Positions 17,458 through 26,324 of a stretch of DNA of 64,000 nucleotides are shown in pieces. Position numbers and translations under genes: made by a program. The stretch's first letter is position 1; every line of letters starts with the position of its first letter. This stretch comes from Candidatus Bathyarchaeota archaeon (GTDB lineage Archaea > Thermoproteota > Bathyarchaeia > Bathyarchaeales > Bathycorpusculaceae): assembly GCA_026014735.1 (NCBI GenBank), contig JAOZHT010000001.1, forward strand, positions 62,001-126,000. The letters run 5' to 3'. Below the pieces are notes generated by a model that saw only the letters and a list, made by a program, of their open reading frames with translations, searched no databases and was not told the origin of the DNA.

Positions 17458-18248
17458 ATCATCGCCGCCTTCTTTTGTCGTTTCCACCAAAGCTTATTTT
17501 GTTCATCCAAAACGAGGGTGCTAGATAGAAAATCCCGTAGCTGCACTGTTTTGTCAGCTGGGATGATGTGTCTTTTTGCGAAGCTTTCTGTAGCTTCATC
17601 CAAGCTGCCGAAGCATTGTGTTACCTGGAAATCCCACAAATCCGCGTTTGCCAATATTCCCGCATCATATAGGATGTTGTATGCGCAGATGAAATCCGAA
17701 AGCTGCCCCGGCGCGGTTTCAGCCCCGTAGACGGCGTATTGTATTTCCCTATCCATCCACGGCGAAGCAGACATGAAAAGATAAACGCCTCTTCCTGCCA
17801 GCGCATCCATTTTCAGCAGGCTTTTTTCGAGGTCAGCCATCACAAGAGAGAAGGATGCTACCACGAAGTCATGTCTTGCAACTTCATTTGTCTGTAGGTC
17901 TTCAAGGGCTCCTTTGAGGCATCCGATGTTGCAGAGGTTCTCTTTCTGCGCTGCCGCCTCAAGGTGAAGCAGCATGTTAGCCGACGGATCCAGCGCAGTT
18001 ACCTGCTTAACCCGTTTAGCCAGCGGTATTGTGATTCTTCCTGTGCCCGCGCCCACCTCCAGAACAGTGCATTCGATGGGGAGTTGCAGCCTGTTTAGCT
18101 GTTTCTGCGTTAAATCCTCCATGTGTCTGCAGCTTTGACTGTATGCTGCTGCTTCTTTATCCCAAAACTCGGGTTTGCTAAGTTCAGAGCGGTGAGTGTA
18201 AAATCTTGCTGTATCTCGAAGTTTAGCCCAATCCACTATGCCCGTCAT
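17436..18248 (-). CDS. Class I SAM-dependent methyltransferase inside importer A operon
   Basis: About 270 residues from ATG 18248 (an upstream TTG at 18260 is also possible). Motif I is VLEVGAGTGR (about 62-71), followed by the acidic loop ALDPSANM and a motif IV-like FVVASFSLVM. The N-terminal WAKLRD...FWDKEAAAY resembles small-molecule methyltransferases of the UbiE/COQ5 group. It lies between the substrate-binding protein and permease genes of a metal-chelate importer, so a corrinoid, metallophore or metal-related substrate is plausible, but nothing in the sequence fixes it. A seven-T run just upstream on this strand (18279-18285) may reduce read-through from the binding-protein gene. Confidence 0.85.
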   Translation of the reverse strand: MTGIVDWAKLRDTARFYTHRSELSKPEFWDKEAAAYSQSCRHMEDLTQKQLNRLQLPIECTVLEVGAGTGRITIPLAKRVKQVTALDPSANMLLHLEAAAQKENLCNIGCLKGALEDLQTNEVARHDFVVASFSLVMADLEKSLLKMDALAGRGVYLFMSASPWMDREIQYAVYGAETAPGQLSDFICAYNILYDAGILANADLWDFQVTQCFGSLDEATESFAKRHIIPADKTVQLRDFLSSTLVLDEQNKLWWKRQKKAAMIWWIKNI

Positions 18249-18278
18249 GTTGCTGCTCAACTTTTTCTGAGTTTGACT

Positions 18279-18285
18279 AAAAAAA
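18279..18285 (-). terminator. T-run between binding-protein and methyltransferase genes
   Basis: On the minus strand a TCTTCCCTTTTTTT pyrimidine run follows the binding-protein stop by about 20 bases. Archaeal RNA polymerase terminates at such runs without a hairpin. It probably gives partial termination, keeping the downstream genes at lower level. Confidence 0.4.
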
Positions 18286-18305
18286 GGGAAGAGAAATTGC
18301 CTGTT

Positions 18306-19832
18306 TTAGGCTGCTGCGTTCGGTATACCGACGATGTCGCCGTTAACGCTTATTGTTGGATACAGGTAGACGCCCTTTGTGTCCAAGTTGTAGTCTAACC
18401 GTAGGAAGCGGGTGAAGTATTCCTGATGGATTGCCTGGGGGTTCCAGCTGGAGAAGACGTCGGGGTAGAGGACTTTTGCCATGTAGACTGCGCCGAGTGT
18501 GCCGCCCATTGCGTTGTTGCGGAAGTCACCTGCGATCATGTAGACGTGGCCGTTTTGGACTGCGGTAAGATTTGCGAAGCCTGGCTGAGCGATGTACTGT
18601 GCGAGTTGGTATTTCATGCCTGTGGGGTCGGTGGCGTCTATGCCTTGCGGGGGCTCTTGGGTGAGTCCACCATATGTGTATCTTACGGTGTGGACGAAAA
18701 TGTAGGCTGGATTCTGGTTGAGGATAAATTCTGTATCGATAGTTATGGACGCCCCGGTTAACGATGAGGCTATGTTTTTGCCTCCCGATAAGATGCAGGC
18801 TTGGCCTAGAGTGTCCTGGGCAGTGTAGGCTTTGGGGGCACCGGTGGTAAGGGTTGGGCAATTGGTTATCATCACAGATTTCAGCTGAGCCTCGGGGATG
18901 GTGTTGACTTTTGCGTTTATGGTGGATGTGAGGTTGAGTATCCAGTTTGCATATTCTGTTGCTCGGTCGACTTTGTTGAAGATGTAGCCTGCTTTGAGGA
19001 CGCCTTGGATGAAGCGGGAATCTTCCGGTTTAGTTACGTTGGGGTTGTATAAGCCCAAATATACCACGTCTACGCCGGGCAGATGGGCTGCTTTGTCAGC
19101 GGTGGCGGCGGTGAAAGTGAAAAGCGTTGTGGGGTGGAGGTTTAGGACTGCTTCGTAGTCCGGCGAACTCATTTGACCTACCATGGTTATGCTGGCGTAA
19201 TTGTTAGGGTAGAACAGCTGCTTAACTGGCTCAACGCCTGCGTCGATGCCGACCACCAAGTTCTCTACGCCAAGTATGCGTACGAGCTCGGTGTTTTGGT
19301 TGTACTCAACCACCAATCGGTTTGCAGGTAACGAAACTGATATGTTGGCTTTGTTGCCGTCGAGCATGTAGATTTTTGAAGCTGTCGCGCTGAGGAGTGC
19401 ATTAACTTGGGTTACATCGGCTGTGTTTACTGTGCCGTCTCTGTTTGCGTCGGCGAATTGGGTTGCGGTTCTGGAGCCGTCGATTATTTGCTGGATGTAG
19501 GTGGCGTCGGTGGAGTCGATTTTGTCGTCCATGTTGGCGTTGCCGTATATTTCTAGTGTGAGGTTCATGGCTGAGACCGTGGTGGGTTGGGTTGTCGGTT
19601 TTGCTGTTGGGTTGGCGGTTGGGGTTGGTTTTTTTGTTGGAGTGGCTGTGGGTGGGTTGCTCGTGGTTGGTTCTGTGGTGGGTTGTGGGGTTCCTGTTGG
19701 TGTGGGGGTGGATGTGTTTTGGGGTGTTTCGGTTGGTTGGAACCAGTTTTGGCTGTAACCGACTACTAGTGAGGATGCGATTATTATGGTGAGGAGGGCT
19801 CCTGCGATTATTGTTTTGTTCAAGGTGATCAC
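18306..19832 (-). CDS. ABC substrate-binding protein (BtuF/FepB class) with internal dockerin module
   Basis: 508 residues from GTG; a TTG nine bases further in (19823) fits the expected transcription start better and would be leaderless. Residues 5-27 are a signal/anchor segment without a lipobox cysteine. A Thr/Pro-rich linker spans about 32-86. Residues about 96-150 are a type I dockerin: two F-hand calcium loops (starting at 98, NANMDDKID, and at 128, DANRDGTVN), each followed by a helix. The rest is a two-lobed periplasmic-binding-protein class III fold (VVEYNQNTELVRILG, VVGIDAG, NYASITMVGQM, PTTLFTF). It would deliver a metal chelate such as a corrinoid to permease A. A dockerin in an importer component is unusual: dockerins normally plug into cohesin scaffolds. 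Confidence 0.9.
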   Translation of the reverse strand: MITLNKTIIAGALLTIIIASSLVVGYSQNWFQPTETPQNTSTPTPTGTPQPTTEPTTSNPPTATPTKKPTPTANPTAKPTTQPTTVSAMNLTLEIYGNANMDDKIDSTDATYIQQIIDGSRTATQFADANRDGTVNTADVTQVNALLSATASKIYMLDGNKANISVSLPANRLVVEYNQNTELVRILGVENLVVGIDAGVEPVKQLFYPNNYASITMVGQMSSPDYEAVLNLHPTTLFTFTAATADKAAHLPGVDVVYLGLYNPNVTKPEDSRFIQGVLKAGYIFNKVDRATEYANWILNLTSTINAKVNTIPEAQLKSVMITNCPTLTTGAPKAYTAQDTLGQACILSGGKNIASSLTGASITIDTEFILNQNPAYIFVHTVRYTYGGLTQEPPQGIDATDPTGMKYQLAQYIAQPGFANLTAVQNGHVYMIAGDFRNNAMGGTLGAVYMAKVLYPDVFSSWNPQAIHQEYFTRFLRLDYNLDTKGVYLYPTISVNGDIVGIPNAAA

Positions 19833-19847
19833 GTTGTTACTTTTTTT

Positions 19848-19905
19848 TATTTTAGTATTACTTATACCTTGTGTTACCTTTATCGACTAAAGTAATACTA
19901 AAATA
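19848..19905. promoter_or_regulatory. Mirror-symmetric divergent promoter/operator
   Basis: A 16-base perfect inverted repeat, TATTTTAGTATTACTT (19848-19863) against AAGTAATACTAAAATA (19890-19905), separated by 26 bases and lying between the divergent binding-protein and ATPase genes. Reading outward, each arm ends in a TATA-like CTAAAATA at a reasonable distance from its own gene, so the arms may be two mirrored core promoters, or one bipartite operator covering both. Confidence 0.7.
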
Positions 19906-19938
19906 GCGCTAAACCCATCAATTCACACAGAGAAAAAC

Positions 19939-20712
19939 ATGAACATAACCGTGCAAGACCTAACCTTCAAGTACCGCAGCACCCCCACCCTCACAGAAGT
20001 CTCCCTCAAACTCAAAGAAACCGAAGTCCTCGGCATGGTCGGACCCAACGGCTCAGGAAAAACCACCCTGCTCAAATGCCTAAACAAAATCCTCGAACCC
20101 CAACAAGGCACCATCCTGCTCGACGAACAAACAATAAAGAAGCTAAACCGCCTCGAAGTAGCCAAACACGTTGGCTATGTGCCGCAAAGCTCAGCAGGCG
20201 ACCAAGAATCCCTTCTAGTCTTCGACATGGTCCTGATGGGCAGAAGACCCCACATCGCCTGGCAAAGCAGCGAGCGGGACAACGAAAAAACCTGGGAGGC
20301 ACTTAAAATGCTGGGCATAGAGCAACTGGCGATGCGTAATTTCTATGAACTCAGCGGCGGCGAGCAACAGCGTGTTCTCATCGCAAGGTCTCTGGCTCAG
20401 GAAGCCAAAATTATTCTGCTTGATGAACCAACCAGTAACCTTGACATAAGGCATCAGCTCGAAGTTATGGAGTTAACCCGTAAGCTTGTTGCCGAGCAGC
20501 ATCTTGCGGCGGCGATTGCGATCCATGATTTGAACCTTGCGGCTCGATTCTGCGATAAAATTGTTATGCTAAAGGCTGGCGTGATTTTTGCTGCTGGCGA
20601 GGCAGAGGAAGTGTTGACTGCCCAAAATATCCGTTCTGTCTATGATGTGGAGGTTGCTGTTAACCGGTTTGATAGGGTGCCGTTTATTTTGCCGTTGGCT
20701 CCGATTCGGTAG
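19939..20712 (+). CDS. BtuD/FepC-type ABC ATPase, importer A
   Basis: 257 residues. Walker A GPNGSGKT (about 35-42), Q-loop VPQSSAG, signature LSGGEQQR, Walker B IILLDEPTS and switch histidine in AIHDLNLA are all present. The protein energises uptake by FecCD-type permeases. It is transcribed divergently from the other importer A genes through the symmetric promoter. Importer B has no ATPase gene of its own, so this subunit or the one at 28456 may serve it. Confidence 0.93.
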   Translation: MNITVQDLTFKYRSTPTLTEVSLKLKETEVLGMVGPNGSGKTTLLKCLNKILEPQQGTILLDEQTIKKLNRLEVAKHVGYVPQSSAGDQESLLVFDMVLMGRRPHIAWQSSERDNEKTWEALKMLGIEQLAMRNFYELSGGEQQRVLIARSLAQEAKIILLDEPTSNLDIRHQLEVMELTRKLVAEQHLAAAIAIHDLNLAARFCDKIVMLKAGVIFAAGEAEEVLTAQNIRSVYDVEVAVNRFDRVPFILPLAPIR

Positions 20713-20756
20713 GTTAGTGTGAGGGGTTGGTTGGGTGTTTAGTCAACCCTCATTAC

Positions 20757-20796
20757 TTAACTTGTGATTAACTTGAGTTAAACCAAAATTTATAAG
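20757..20796 (+). promoter_or_regulatory. Operator and TATA box of the wHTH regulator gene
   Basis: Contains TTAACTTG twice, 11 bases apart (20757 and 20768), the second being half of the perfect palindrome TTAACTTGAGTTAA (20768-20781). This is followed by AACCAAA and a TTTATA box (20789-20794). Aligned with the sites at 21700, 24217 and 38425 it gives the shared pattern TNAAC-N4-GATTAA-N6-TTAAAC. Placed directly upstream of TATA, it could be an activator or repressor site, and here would allow autoregulation. Confidence 0.6.
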
Positions 20797-20844
20797 CGCC
20801 CGAAAGAAACACAACACCACAAAGCAGGGGGCTAATGGGTAAAC

Positions 20845-21675
20845 TTGACAAAACACCAACCAAGTTTCCTTGTAAACAAAAGCGAATTCACCAAATTCCA
20901 AATCCTATTCGAAGTCATGCGCAACCAACCCCACATCAAACAAAAAGACATCAGCGACAAACTCGGCATAACCACCCAAGCAATGTCCATCTACTTCAAA
21001 AAACTAATCAAAACCGGCCTCCTAGAAGCCGGCAGCGAACGAGCCGACTACCACCTAACCCCCAAAGGCGTAGCCACAATCAAAGATGTCATATCAAAAC
21101 TGGACGTCTACGTGAAAACAATAAAATCAGACCTCAAAGTCGAACACGCCTGGATAGCCCTAGCCACATGCACCGTGAAAGCCGGCGAACAAGTCGGCTT
21201 AATCTCCAAAGAAGGCATATTCTACACGGTGCCCCCAAGCAACCCTGACGTGGAAGCAATCGGAACCGCCATCTCCGATGCTGAGTCCGGCGAAGATTTA
21301 GGCTTAAAAAATCTCAATGGGCAGGTTAAGCTTAGGCAGGGCAGGATCCTTATCGTGAAGTTGCCCAGTATCCGCAAGGGCGGCTCAAAAGCGGCGGACA
21401 TAGAAAAGATCCGGGCGTATTATGAGGAGTTTAAGCCGGATCGCGTGGGTGTTATGGGGGCTGTGGCGCGGGTGGTTGCCGGTAAGCTTGGGGTAAGGGT
21501 GGATTTTGAGTTCGGTATTAGTCATTCGTCTGCGGTTGCTGCTTATAGGGGGCTCGATGTTTTGGTGTTGGTTGTTGGGCGGATGGTTAATCGGGTGATT
21601 GGGGAGGTTGATTCTTTGAATATGCGTTTTGGCGGGAACATTATTTATGAAGTGAAGGATGCTCAGTTGGTTTAG
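20845..21675 (+). CDS. Winged-helix transcriptional regulator of the corrinoid region
   Basis: 276 residues from TTG; GGGGG 15 bases upstream is a distant ribosome site, so the start is less certain. Residues about 15-80 form a MarR-like winged helix (IKQKDISDKLGITTQAMS, then LIKTGLLEAGSERADYHLTPKG). Residues about 110-276 form an alpha/beta domain with glycine-rich segments (PDRVGVMGAVARVVAGKLG, GISHSSAVAAYRGL), perhaps a ligand-sensing domain. It lies between importers A and B and its own promoter carries the shared operator, so it is the best candidate for the regulator of this region. The effector is unknown; a corrinoid is a reasonable guess from context. Confidence 0.85.
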   Translation: MTKHQPSFLVNKSEFTKFQILFEVMRNQPHIKQKDISDKLGITTQAMSIYFKKLIKTGLLEAGSERADYHLTPKGVATIKDVISKLDVYVKTIKSDLKVEHAWIALATCTVKAGEQVGLISKEGIFYTVPPSNPDVEAIGTAISDAESGEDLGLKNLNGQVKLRQGRILIVKLPSIRKGGSKAADIEKIRAYYEEFKPDRVGVMGAVARVVAGKLGVRVDFEFGISHSSAVAAYRGLDVLVLVVGRMVNRVIGEVDSLNMRFGGNIIYEVKDAQLV

Positions 21676-21699
21676 GTTTGGTTTTGTCAATCAACTGTG

Positions 21700-21764
21700 T
21701 TCAACTTGTGATTAAATTTACTTAAACCAAGGTTTATTAGAAAAAGCTGGCTAATCCATCCAGC
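21700..21764 (+). promoter_or_regulatory. Operator, TATA box and second inverted repeat of importer B operon
   Basis: TTCAACTTGTGATTAAATTT followed by ACTTAAACC at 21700-21728, then AAGG and TATA-like TTTATTAG (21733-21740). Just downstream is GCTGG-CTAATCCAT-CCAGC (21746-21764), a 5-base-arm inverted repeat. Because transcription should start about 25 bases after TATA (near 21763), this second repeat lies before the transcript and is better read as a DNA operator than as RNA structure. Very similar repeats sit at the same place at 24264 and 38470. Confidence 0.6.
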
Positions 21765-21866
21765 AAGGGACCGAGAAACCTTGCAAAAACAAACACACCA
21801 ACCATCCAGCCAGCCAACCACCCACTCCCCACCTCCAAACAATAACCCAACCAGGAGGTGTAACTT

Positions 21867-23114
21867 TTGAAGAAAACCACAATGGCAATCGCAGCATTCA
21901 TCATCGGAATCGTCCTAATCGCATCAACCTATGGCGCCTACACCCTCAACAGCCAACAACCCCCCACACCCAACACCTCACCCACACCAAACGACACAAC
22001 TTCCCCCACAAGCCCCGCCTCCCCCACCGGCACCCCCAGCGCAACCACAAGCACCCCCACCAAAACAAGTACAAAAACTTCAACTTCAAGCTCCCAAACA
22101 AGTTCCAGTTCCAGTACCCCAACGCCTACTCCCGCCCCAACCAGCGTCACCGTAACAGACGGCGACAACAACACCATGACAATATCGCTTCCAGTCAAAA
22201 AAATCGCTGCTCTCGACGGCGGAATCGCGGAGATTTTGTGCGCTATGGGCGTGCAGAACCTGATTGTTGCCCGCACGGATAGCTGTACGATGCCGCCTTC
22301 GATTCTAAACGTTACTTCGTATGGCGAAAACGATTATGCTCCAAGCGTTGAGGGCCTCATCTCCCTTCACCCGGATGTGATCTTTGCAAGTTCAATGTTG
22401 CCCTATAACCCTACGTCTTACCAGCAACTCTTAGCGGCGGGTATACCTGTCTACATCGTTGACACAACCACTCCTGAACCGCTGAATCCTTCTCTGTTGA
22501 CTAAAGCTGAACTCTACGCTTTGCCTACCGCAATAGACTTCACCTGTCAATTAATGCAGAAGTTCGTTCCCATAGTGGGGCATCAAGATAACGTAGATGC
22601 ATACGTTACCTGGGCACAGAGCTACAACAAAATCGTCAAAGACCGCATCTACACCTTAGCATCAAGCCAACAAGTCAAAACCTACCTGGAATGGTACGGC
22701 TACGGCAGAACCTTCGTTACACAAAGCGTCTACCAAGCAGGCGGAACCAACATCGCCGAGAACCAAACCAACTTCTCGCCTGTCCTAAGCAGCGAATTCA
22801 TCGTTGAACAGAACCCCTCCGCCATAATCGTGCTCATCGCCAGCAGCACCCACAACATAAACGACTTCATAGCAGCCAAAAACGATGTAACCTCTCGTCC
22901 GGCGCTCAAAAACATCGATGCAGTCAAGTACGATAGAGTTTACGTCTGTGACTTCTATGCCCGAAGCGGCGTCCGCAGCATCATAGGCTATCTCTACTGG
23001 GCAAAATGGCTTCAGCCAAGCCTCTTCTCTGACATAAACCCCGGCGCAGTGAATCAGGAGCTTAATCAAAAGTTCTTCGGAACAGCCATTCCAGGGACGT
23101 TTGCGTATCCATGA
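21867..23114 (+). CDS. ABC substrate-binding protein, importer B
   Basis: 415 residues from TTG with GGAGGTG 6 bases before it. Residues 5-28 form a signal/anchor segment; residues about 32-92 are a Pro/Ser/Thr linker that should carry the domain through the cell wall. The remainder is a class III binding domain (VKKIAALDGGIAEILCAMG, ARTDSC, VTSYGENDYAPSVEGLISLHPD). It resembles the importer C protein but has the added linker. Its stop overlaps the permease ATG (ATGA). Corrinoid is the likely ligand from context. Confidence 0.9.
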   Translation: MKKTTMAIAAFIIGIVLIASTYGAYTLNSQQPPTPNTSPTPNDTTSPTSPASPTGTPSATTSTPTKTSTKTSTSSSQTSSSSSTPTPTPAPTSVTVTDGDNNTMTISLPVKKIAALDGGIAEILCAMGVQNLIVARTDSCTMPPSILNVTSYGENDYAPSVEGLISLHPDVIFASSMLPYNPTSYQQLLAAGIPVYIVDTTTPEPLNPSLLTKAELYALPTAIDFTCQLMQKFVPIVGHQDNVDAYVTWAQSYNKIVKDRIYTLASSQQVKTYLEWYGYGRTFVTQSVYQAGGTNIAENQTNFSPVLSSEFIVEQNPSAIIVLIASSTHNINDFIAAKNDVTSRPALKNIDAVKYDRVYVCDFYARSGVRSIIGYLYWAKWLQPSLFSDINPGAVNQELNQKFFGTAIPGTFAYP

Positions 23115-24187
23115 CCACTAAAGCTGAACTCAAACAGCTCTACCATAAAGGTAAGAAGCGTAAGCTTCTTGCAATTTTCTCCGTTTTTTTAGCAGCAATA
23201 GCTACCGTTGTGGTTTCCATCAGCTTTGGAGCAGGCTCCCCTCGGCTGCCGGAAGCAATCCAAGTCATTTTTTCGCATTCCCTGCCTTTCCTTAACATCG
23301 ACCCTGGCTCCGCGCTGGCACAAACCATAATCTGGGACATAAGGTTCCCCCGCATCGTTTTAGCCTTGGTGGCAGGTGCAGGACTCGCCGCCGCAGGCGT
23401 CACCATGCAGGGTATTCTGCGTAACCCGCTTGTTTCCTCTTATGTGCTGGGGATTTCTTCTGCCGCTGGGTTTGGCGCGGCGTTAGCTATCGTCTTCGGA
23501 ATCGGCGTTGTATCCTACGTTGGCGGCTACCTAGTAATCGGTAACGCTTTTGTGTTCTGTTTAATCGCGATGTTAATCGTTTATTCGATTGCTCGACTGC
23601 GCGGCATGTCGAGTGAAACGGTGATTTTAGCCGGCGTCGCAGTTGGTTTTCTATTCTCTGCGCTTCTATCCCTTATCCAGTACATTTCCCCCGAGGACAA
23701 GGCGGTGAGCGCGATTGTTTTCTGGCTCTTGGGAGGGCTCTATTCGGCGACGTGGGAAAAAATCCTGATTTGCCTACCCATCGTCGGTGTAGCGGTGCTG
23801 TTGATGATGATGCAGTCCTGGAACATTAACATCATGAGCATGGGCGAAGACGTTGCTACAAGCCTCGGCGTCAACTCAAGGCGGGTTTTAACCATAAATA
23901 TGCTGCTGGAGACGGTGGCCACCGCAAGCATAATTGCCTTCACGGGCGTAATCGGGTTTGTTGACTTGATTGCCCCCCATATAGCCCGTATGCTTTTAGG
24001 CAGTGACCACCGTTACCTTATTCCCTGCAGCGTCGGGGTGGGTGCTTTTATGCTGCTGGCTTCGGATACTGTTGCGCGTTTAATCATTATGCCTACTGAG
24101 TTGCCTGTGGGGATTATTACTTCGCTTTTGGGTGTGCCGTTTTTTATTTATTTGTTGGTGAGTAAGCGTCGGCGGAGTTTTAGGTGA
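23111..24187 (+). CDS. BtuC-type ABC permease, importer B
   Basis: 358 residues, the same length as permease C at 27383 and similar to it along the whole length, including the N-terminal K/R-rich start and the C-terminal KRRRSFR. Family landmarks: FPRIVLALVAGAGLAAAG, LRNPLVSSYVLGISSAAGFG, GFVDLIAPHIARM. About ten membrane segments. No ATPase gene follows in this operon. The similarity to permease C points to a duplication of a binding-protein/permease pair. Confidence 0.93.
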   Translation: MTTKAELKQLYHKGKKRKLLAIFSVFLAAIATVVVSISFGAGSPRLPEAIQVIFSHSLPFLNIDPGSALAQTIIWDIRFPRIVLALVAGAGLAAAGVTMQGILRNPLVSSYVLGISSAAGFGAALAIVFGIGVVSYVGGYLVIGNAFVFCLIAMLIVYSIARLRGMSSETVILAGVAVGFLFSALLSLIQYISPEDKAVSAIVFWLLGGLYSATWEKILICLPIVGVAVLLMMMQSWNINIMSMGEDVATSLGVNSRRVLTINMLLETVATASIIAFTGVIGFVDLIAPHIARMLLGSDHRYLIPCSVGVGAFMLLASDTVARLIIMPTELPVGIITSLLGVPFFIYLLVSKRRRSFR

Positions 24188-24188
24188 G

Positions 24189-24201
24189 TTTTTTCTTTTT
24201 T
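24189..24201 (+). terminator. Oligo-T terminator after importer B
   Basis: TTTTTTCTTTTTT directly after the permease stop and just ahead of the promoter of the chelatase operon; typical archaeal pyrimidine-run termination signal. Confidence 0.55.
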
Positions 24202-24216
24202 AGTCAACTTTTTTTG

Positions 24217-24276
24217 TTCAACCGTTGATTAAAGTGACTTAAACTAAGGTTTATTAGTTTTTTATGGATAATCCAT
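24217..24276 (+). promoter_or_regulatory. Operator, TATA box and second inverted repeat of the chelatase/CobN/CbiZ operon
   Basis: TTCAACCGTTGATTAAAGTG followed by ACTTAAACT (24217-24245), AAGG, TTTATTAG (24251-24258), then ATGGAT-A-ATCCAT (24264-24276) and CC. The layout equals that at 21700: upstream motif, TATA, inverted repeat before the expected transcription start. The first gene starts at 24296, so the leader is short. Confidence 0.6.
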
Positions 24277-24295
24277 CCACGCAGGAAGCAAGCAA

Positions 24296-26320
24296 ATGCA
24301 CAACAAAACAGTCTACCCCTTCACCGCCATCGTCGGACAAGAAAAAATGAAAACAGCCCTCATCCTAAACGTCATCAACCCCAAAATCGGCGGAGTCCTC
24401 CTCCGCGGCGAAAAAGGCACAGGCAAATCCCTCACAGTCCGCGCTCTCGCTCAACTCCTGCCCCAAGCCGACGTGGTAGCCGACTGCGTCTTCCATTGTG
24501 ATCCTACCCGCCCTAAAGATATGTGCGACGCATGCAGCGACAAAGCAGCCCAAGGAGAGAAACTCCCAACTGCAAAGCGTCCCGTATCCGTAGTCGAGCT
24601 ACCCGTAGGCGCAACCGAAGACCGCCTAGTAGGAACCATAGACATCGAGAAAGCCATCAAAACAGGCCAAAAACGCTTCGAACCCGGCATCCTCGCCCAA
24701 GCCAACCGCAACATCCTCTACATAGACGAAGTGAACCTTCTCGACGACCACCTCGTCGATGTCCTGCTGGATGCGGCGGCGATGGGCGTGAATTTTGTGG
24801 AGCGCGAAGGCATCTCTTTCCATCACCCCGCCCAATTCGTTTTGGTGGGCACCATGAATCCCGAGGAAGGTGAATTGCGTCCCCAACTGCTCGATCGCTT
24901 CGCACTATCCGTGGAGATAAAAGGCATCCCCTATCGGGAAGCACGCGCGGAGATCGTGCGGCGCCGCATCGCTTTTGAAAACGACCCCCAAGGCTTCAAT
25001 GATGCCCAAAGCAGCAGCCAAGAGGCGCTTCGCCAAAAAATCCTCTCCGCCGCTCAACTGCTGCCCAAGGTGCAGCTTGGCGAGGAAATGCTTGATTTAA
25101 TCACTCAAATCTGCGTAGACTTCGCCGTAGACGGCCACCGCGCAGACATAACCATGTACAAAACCGCCTGTACCCTTGCGGCGTTCAAGGGCAGAACAAT
25201 GGTGGCGGAAGAAGACATCACCGAAGCCGCCGAGTTGGTGCTGCCTCATCGCCACCGCCGCCAGCCCTTCGAAGAACCCAAACTTGAAGAGCAACAAATC
25301 CAGGAAAGCCTCCAAAAGTGGAATCAGAATAAACAACAACCGCAACAACAAACCTCTCCCCAGAATCCCCCTCCCCAAGATAGCCAAAACGATTCGCCCC
25401 CTGAGACTTCTGAGCAGGAGGATTCTGGGCGAGAGCAAATTTTTGAGGCAGACGCACCCTACGCGGTTAAGGCGCTTTCTACGCCTGTTCTGGATGAGTT
25501 TGAGCGTAGCGGCAGCGGCAGGCGCTCGAAGAGTTTAACCAGCAAAAAGAGCGGCAGATACGTTGCCAGCGCAGTCCCCAAGGGAAAAGTGGCTGATTTG
25601 GCGTTTGACGCGACTTTCCGCGCTGCAGCGCCGTTTCAGCTCCAGCGTAAACGTGAATTCGGCGAATGCGGAGGCTTATTGATTGAGCGGTCTGATTTAC
25701 GCGAAAAAGTCCGCGAATGCAAAGTCGGCAATCTGATAATGTTTGTTGTTGACGCCAGTGGCTCCATGGCTGCGGAGGAGCGGATGACTGCCACTAAGGG
25801 CGCGGTGCTGTCTTTGCTGCTTGATGCGTATCAGCGCCGGGACCGAGTGGGCATGGTGGTTTTCCGTAGGGATACCGCCGAGCTTGTGCTGCCCCCAACC
25901 AACAGCGTTGAGTTAGCGCAGAGGTTTCTGACGGGGTTGCCAACGGGCGGACGCACCCCGATGGCCCACGGCTTATCACTGGGGCTTGACGCTATCCAAG
26001 ATTACATGCGCCGAGACAAAGAAGCCATCCCCCTGTTAGCGTTGGTTTCTGACGGCCGCTCCAACGTCGCCCTCAACGGCGGCGACCCCGTGGCTGAGGC
26101 AAAGATGATTGCCCGCGAAATCGCCACCCGCGGCGTAAAAGCCCTTGCCATCGACACCGAACGCGGCTTCCTCACTTTTGGGCTGGTGAAGCAGATATGT
26201 GATGAAATGAACGGTCGCTATCTGCGTCTTGAGGAACTCAGCGCGTCCCCTATAGTGTCGGCTGTCCGCGAGGGTTTGCATGGTAATTCAGAAATTAAAA
26301 GCATGCCTTGCTGGAGGTGA
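24296..26320 (+). CDS. Fused ChlI-ChlD chelatase motor (AAA+ and vWA)
   Basis: 674 residues, ATG with AGGAAG upstream. The AAA+ part has Walker A GEKGTGKS (38-45), Walker [13 protein letters not shown] and the ChlI insertions; a cysteine cluster C64, C68, C77, C80 (CVFHC...CDAC) is typical of ChlI proteins from cobaltochelatase-like loci. A Gln/Pro-rich linker (about 340-380) leads to a von Willebrand A domain with MIDAS motif DASGS (about 486) and the [14 protein letters not shown] loop. In class I chelatases these motor parts drive metal insertion by the large subunit (CobN/BchH). CobN is encoded four genes on in the same operon. No chlorophyll genes are present, so a corrin or other cobalt/nickel tetrapyrrole substrate is likelier than Mg-protoporphyrin. 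Confidence 0.92.
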   Translation: MHNKTVYPFTAIVGQEKMKTALILNVINPKIGGVLLRGEKGTGKSLTVRALAQLLPQADVVADCVFHCDPTRPKDMCDACSDKAAQGEKLPTAKRPVSVVELPVGATEDRLVGTIDIEKAIKTGQKRFEPGILAQANRNILYIDEVNLLDDHLVDVLLDAAAMGVNFVEREGISFHHPAQFVLVGTMNPEEGELRPQLLDRFALSVEIKGIPYREARAEIVRRRIAFENDPQGFNDAQSSSQEALRQKILSAAQLLPKVQLGEEMLDLITQICVDFAVDGHRADITMYKTACTLAAFKGRTMVAEEDITEAAELVLPHRHRRQPFEEPKLEEQQIQESLQKWNQNKQQPQQQTSPQNPPPQDSQNDSPPETSEQEDSGREQIFEADAPYAVKALSTPVLDEFERSGSGRRSKSLTSKKSGRYVASAVPKGKVADLAFDATFRAAAPFQLQRKREFGECGGLLIERSDLREKVRECKVGNLIMFVVDASGSMAAEERMTATKGAVLSLLLDAYQRRDRVGMVVFRRDTAELVLPPTNSVELAQRFLTGLPTGGRTPMAHGLSLGLDAIQDYMRRDKEAIPLLALVSDGRSNVALNGGDPVAEAKMIAREIATRGVKALAIDTERGFLTFGLVKQICDEMNGRYLRLEELSASPIVSAVREGLHGNSEIKSMPCWR

Positions 26321-26324
26321 AAAC

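Noticed and set aside
20835-21248. ATG-started frame rich in Arg, Thr, Pro and His just before the wHTH regulator
   Set aside because: It runs in the other frame of the regulator gene; composition is that of a shadow frame and no domain is visible.
21746-21866. Possible riboswitch in the importer B leader (two small hairpins)
   Set aside because: The first hairpin lies upstream of the expected transcription start, the second shares bases with it, and the rest is C/A-rich and unstructured; a DNA operator is simpler.
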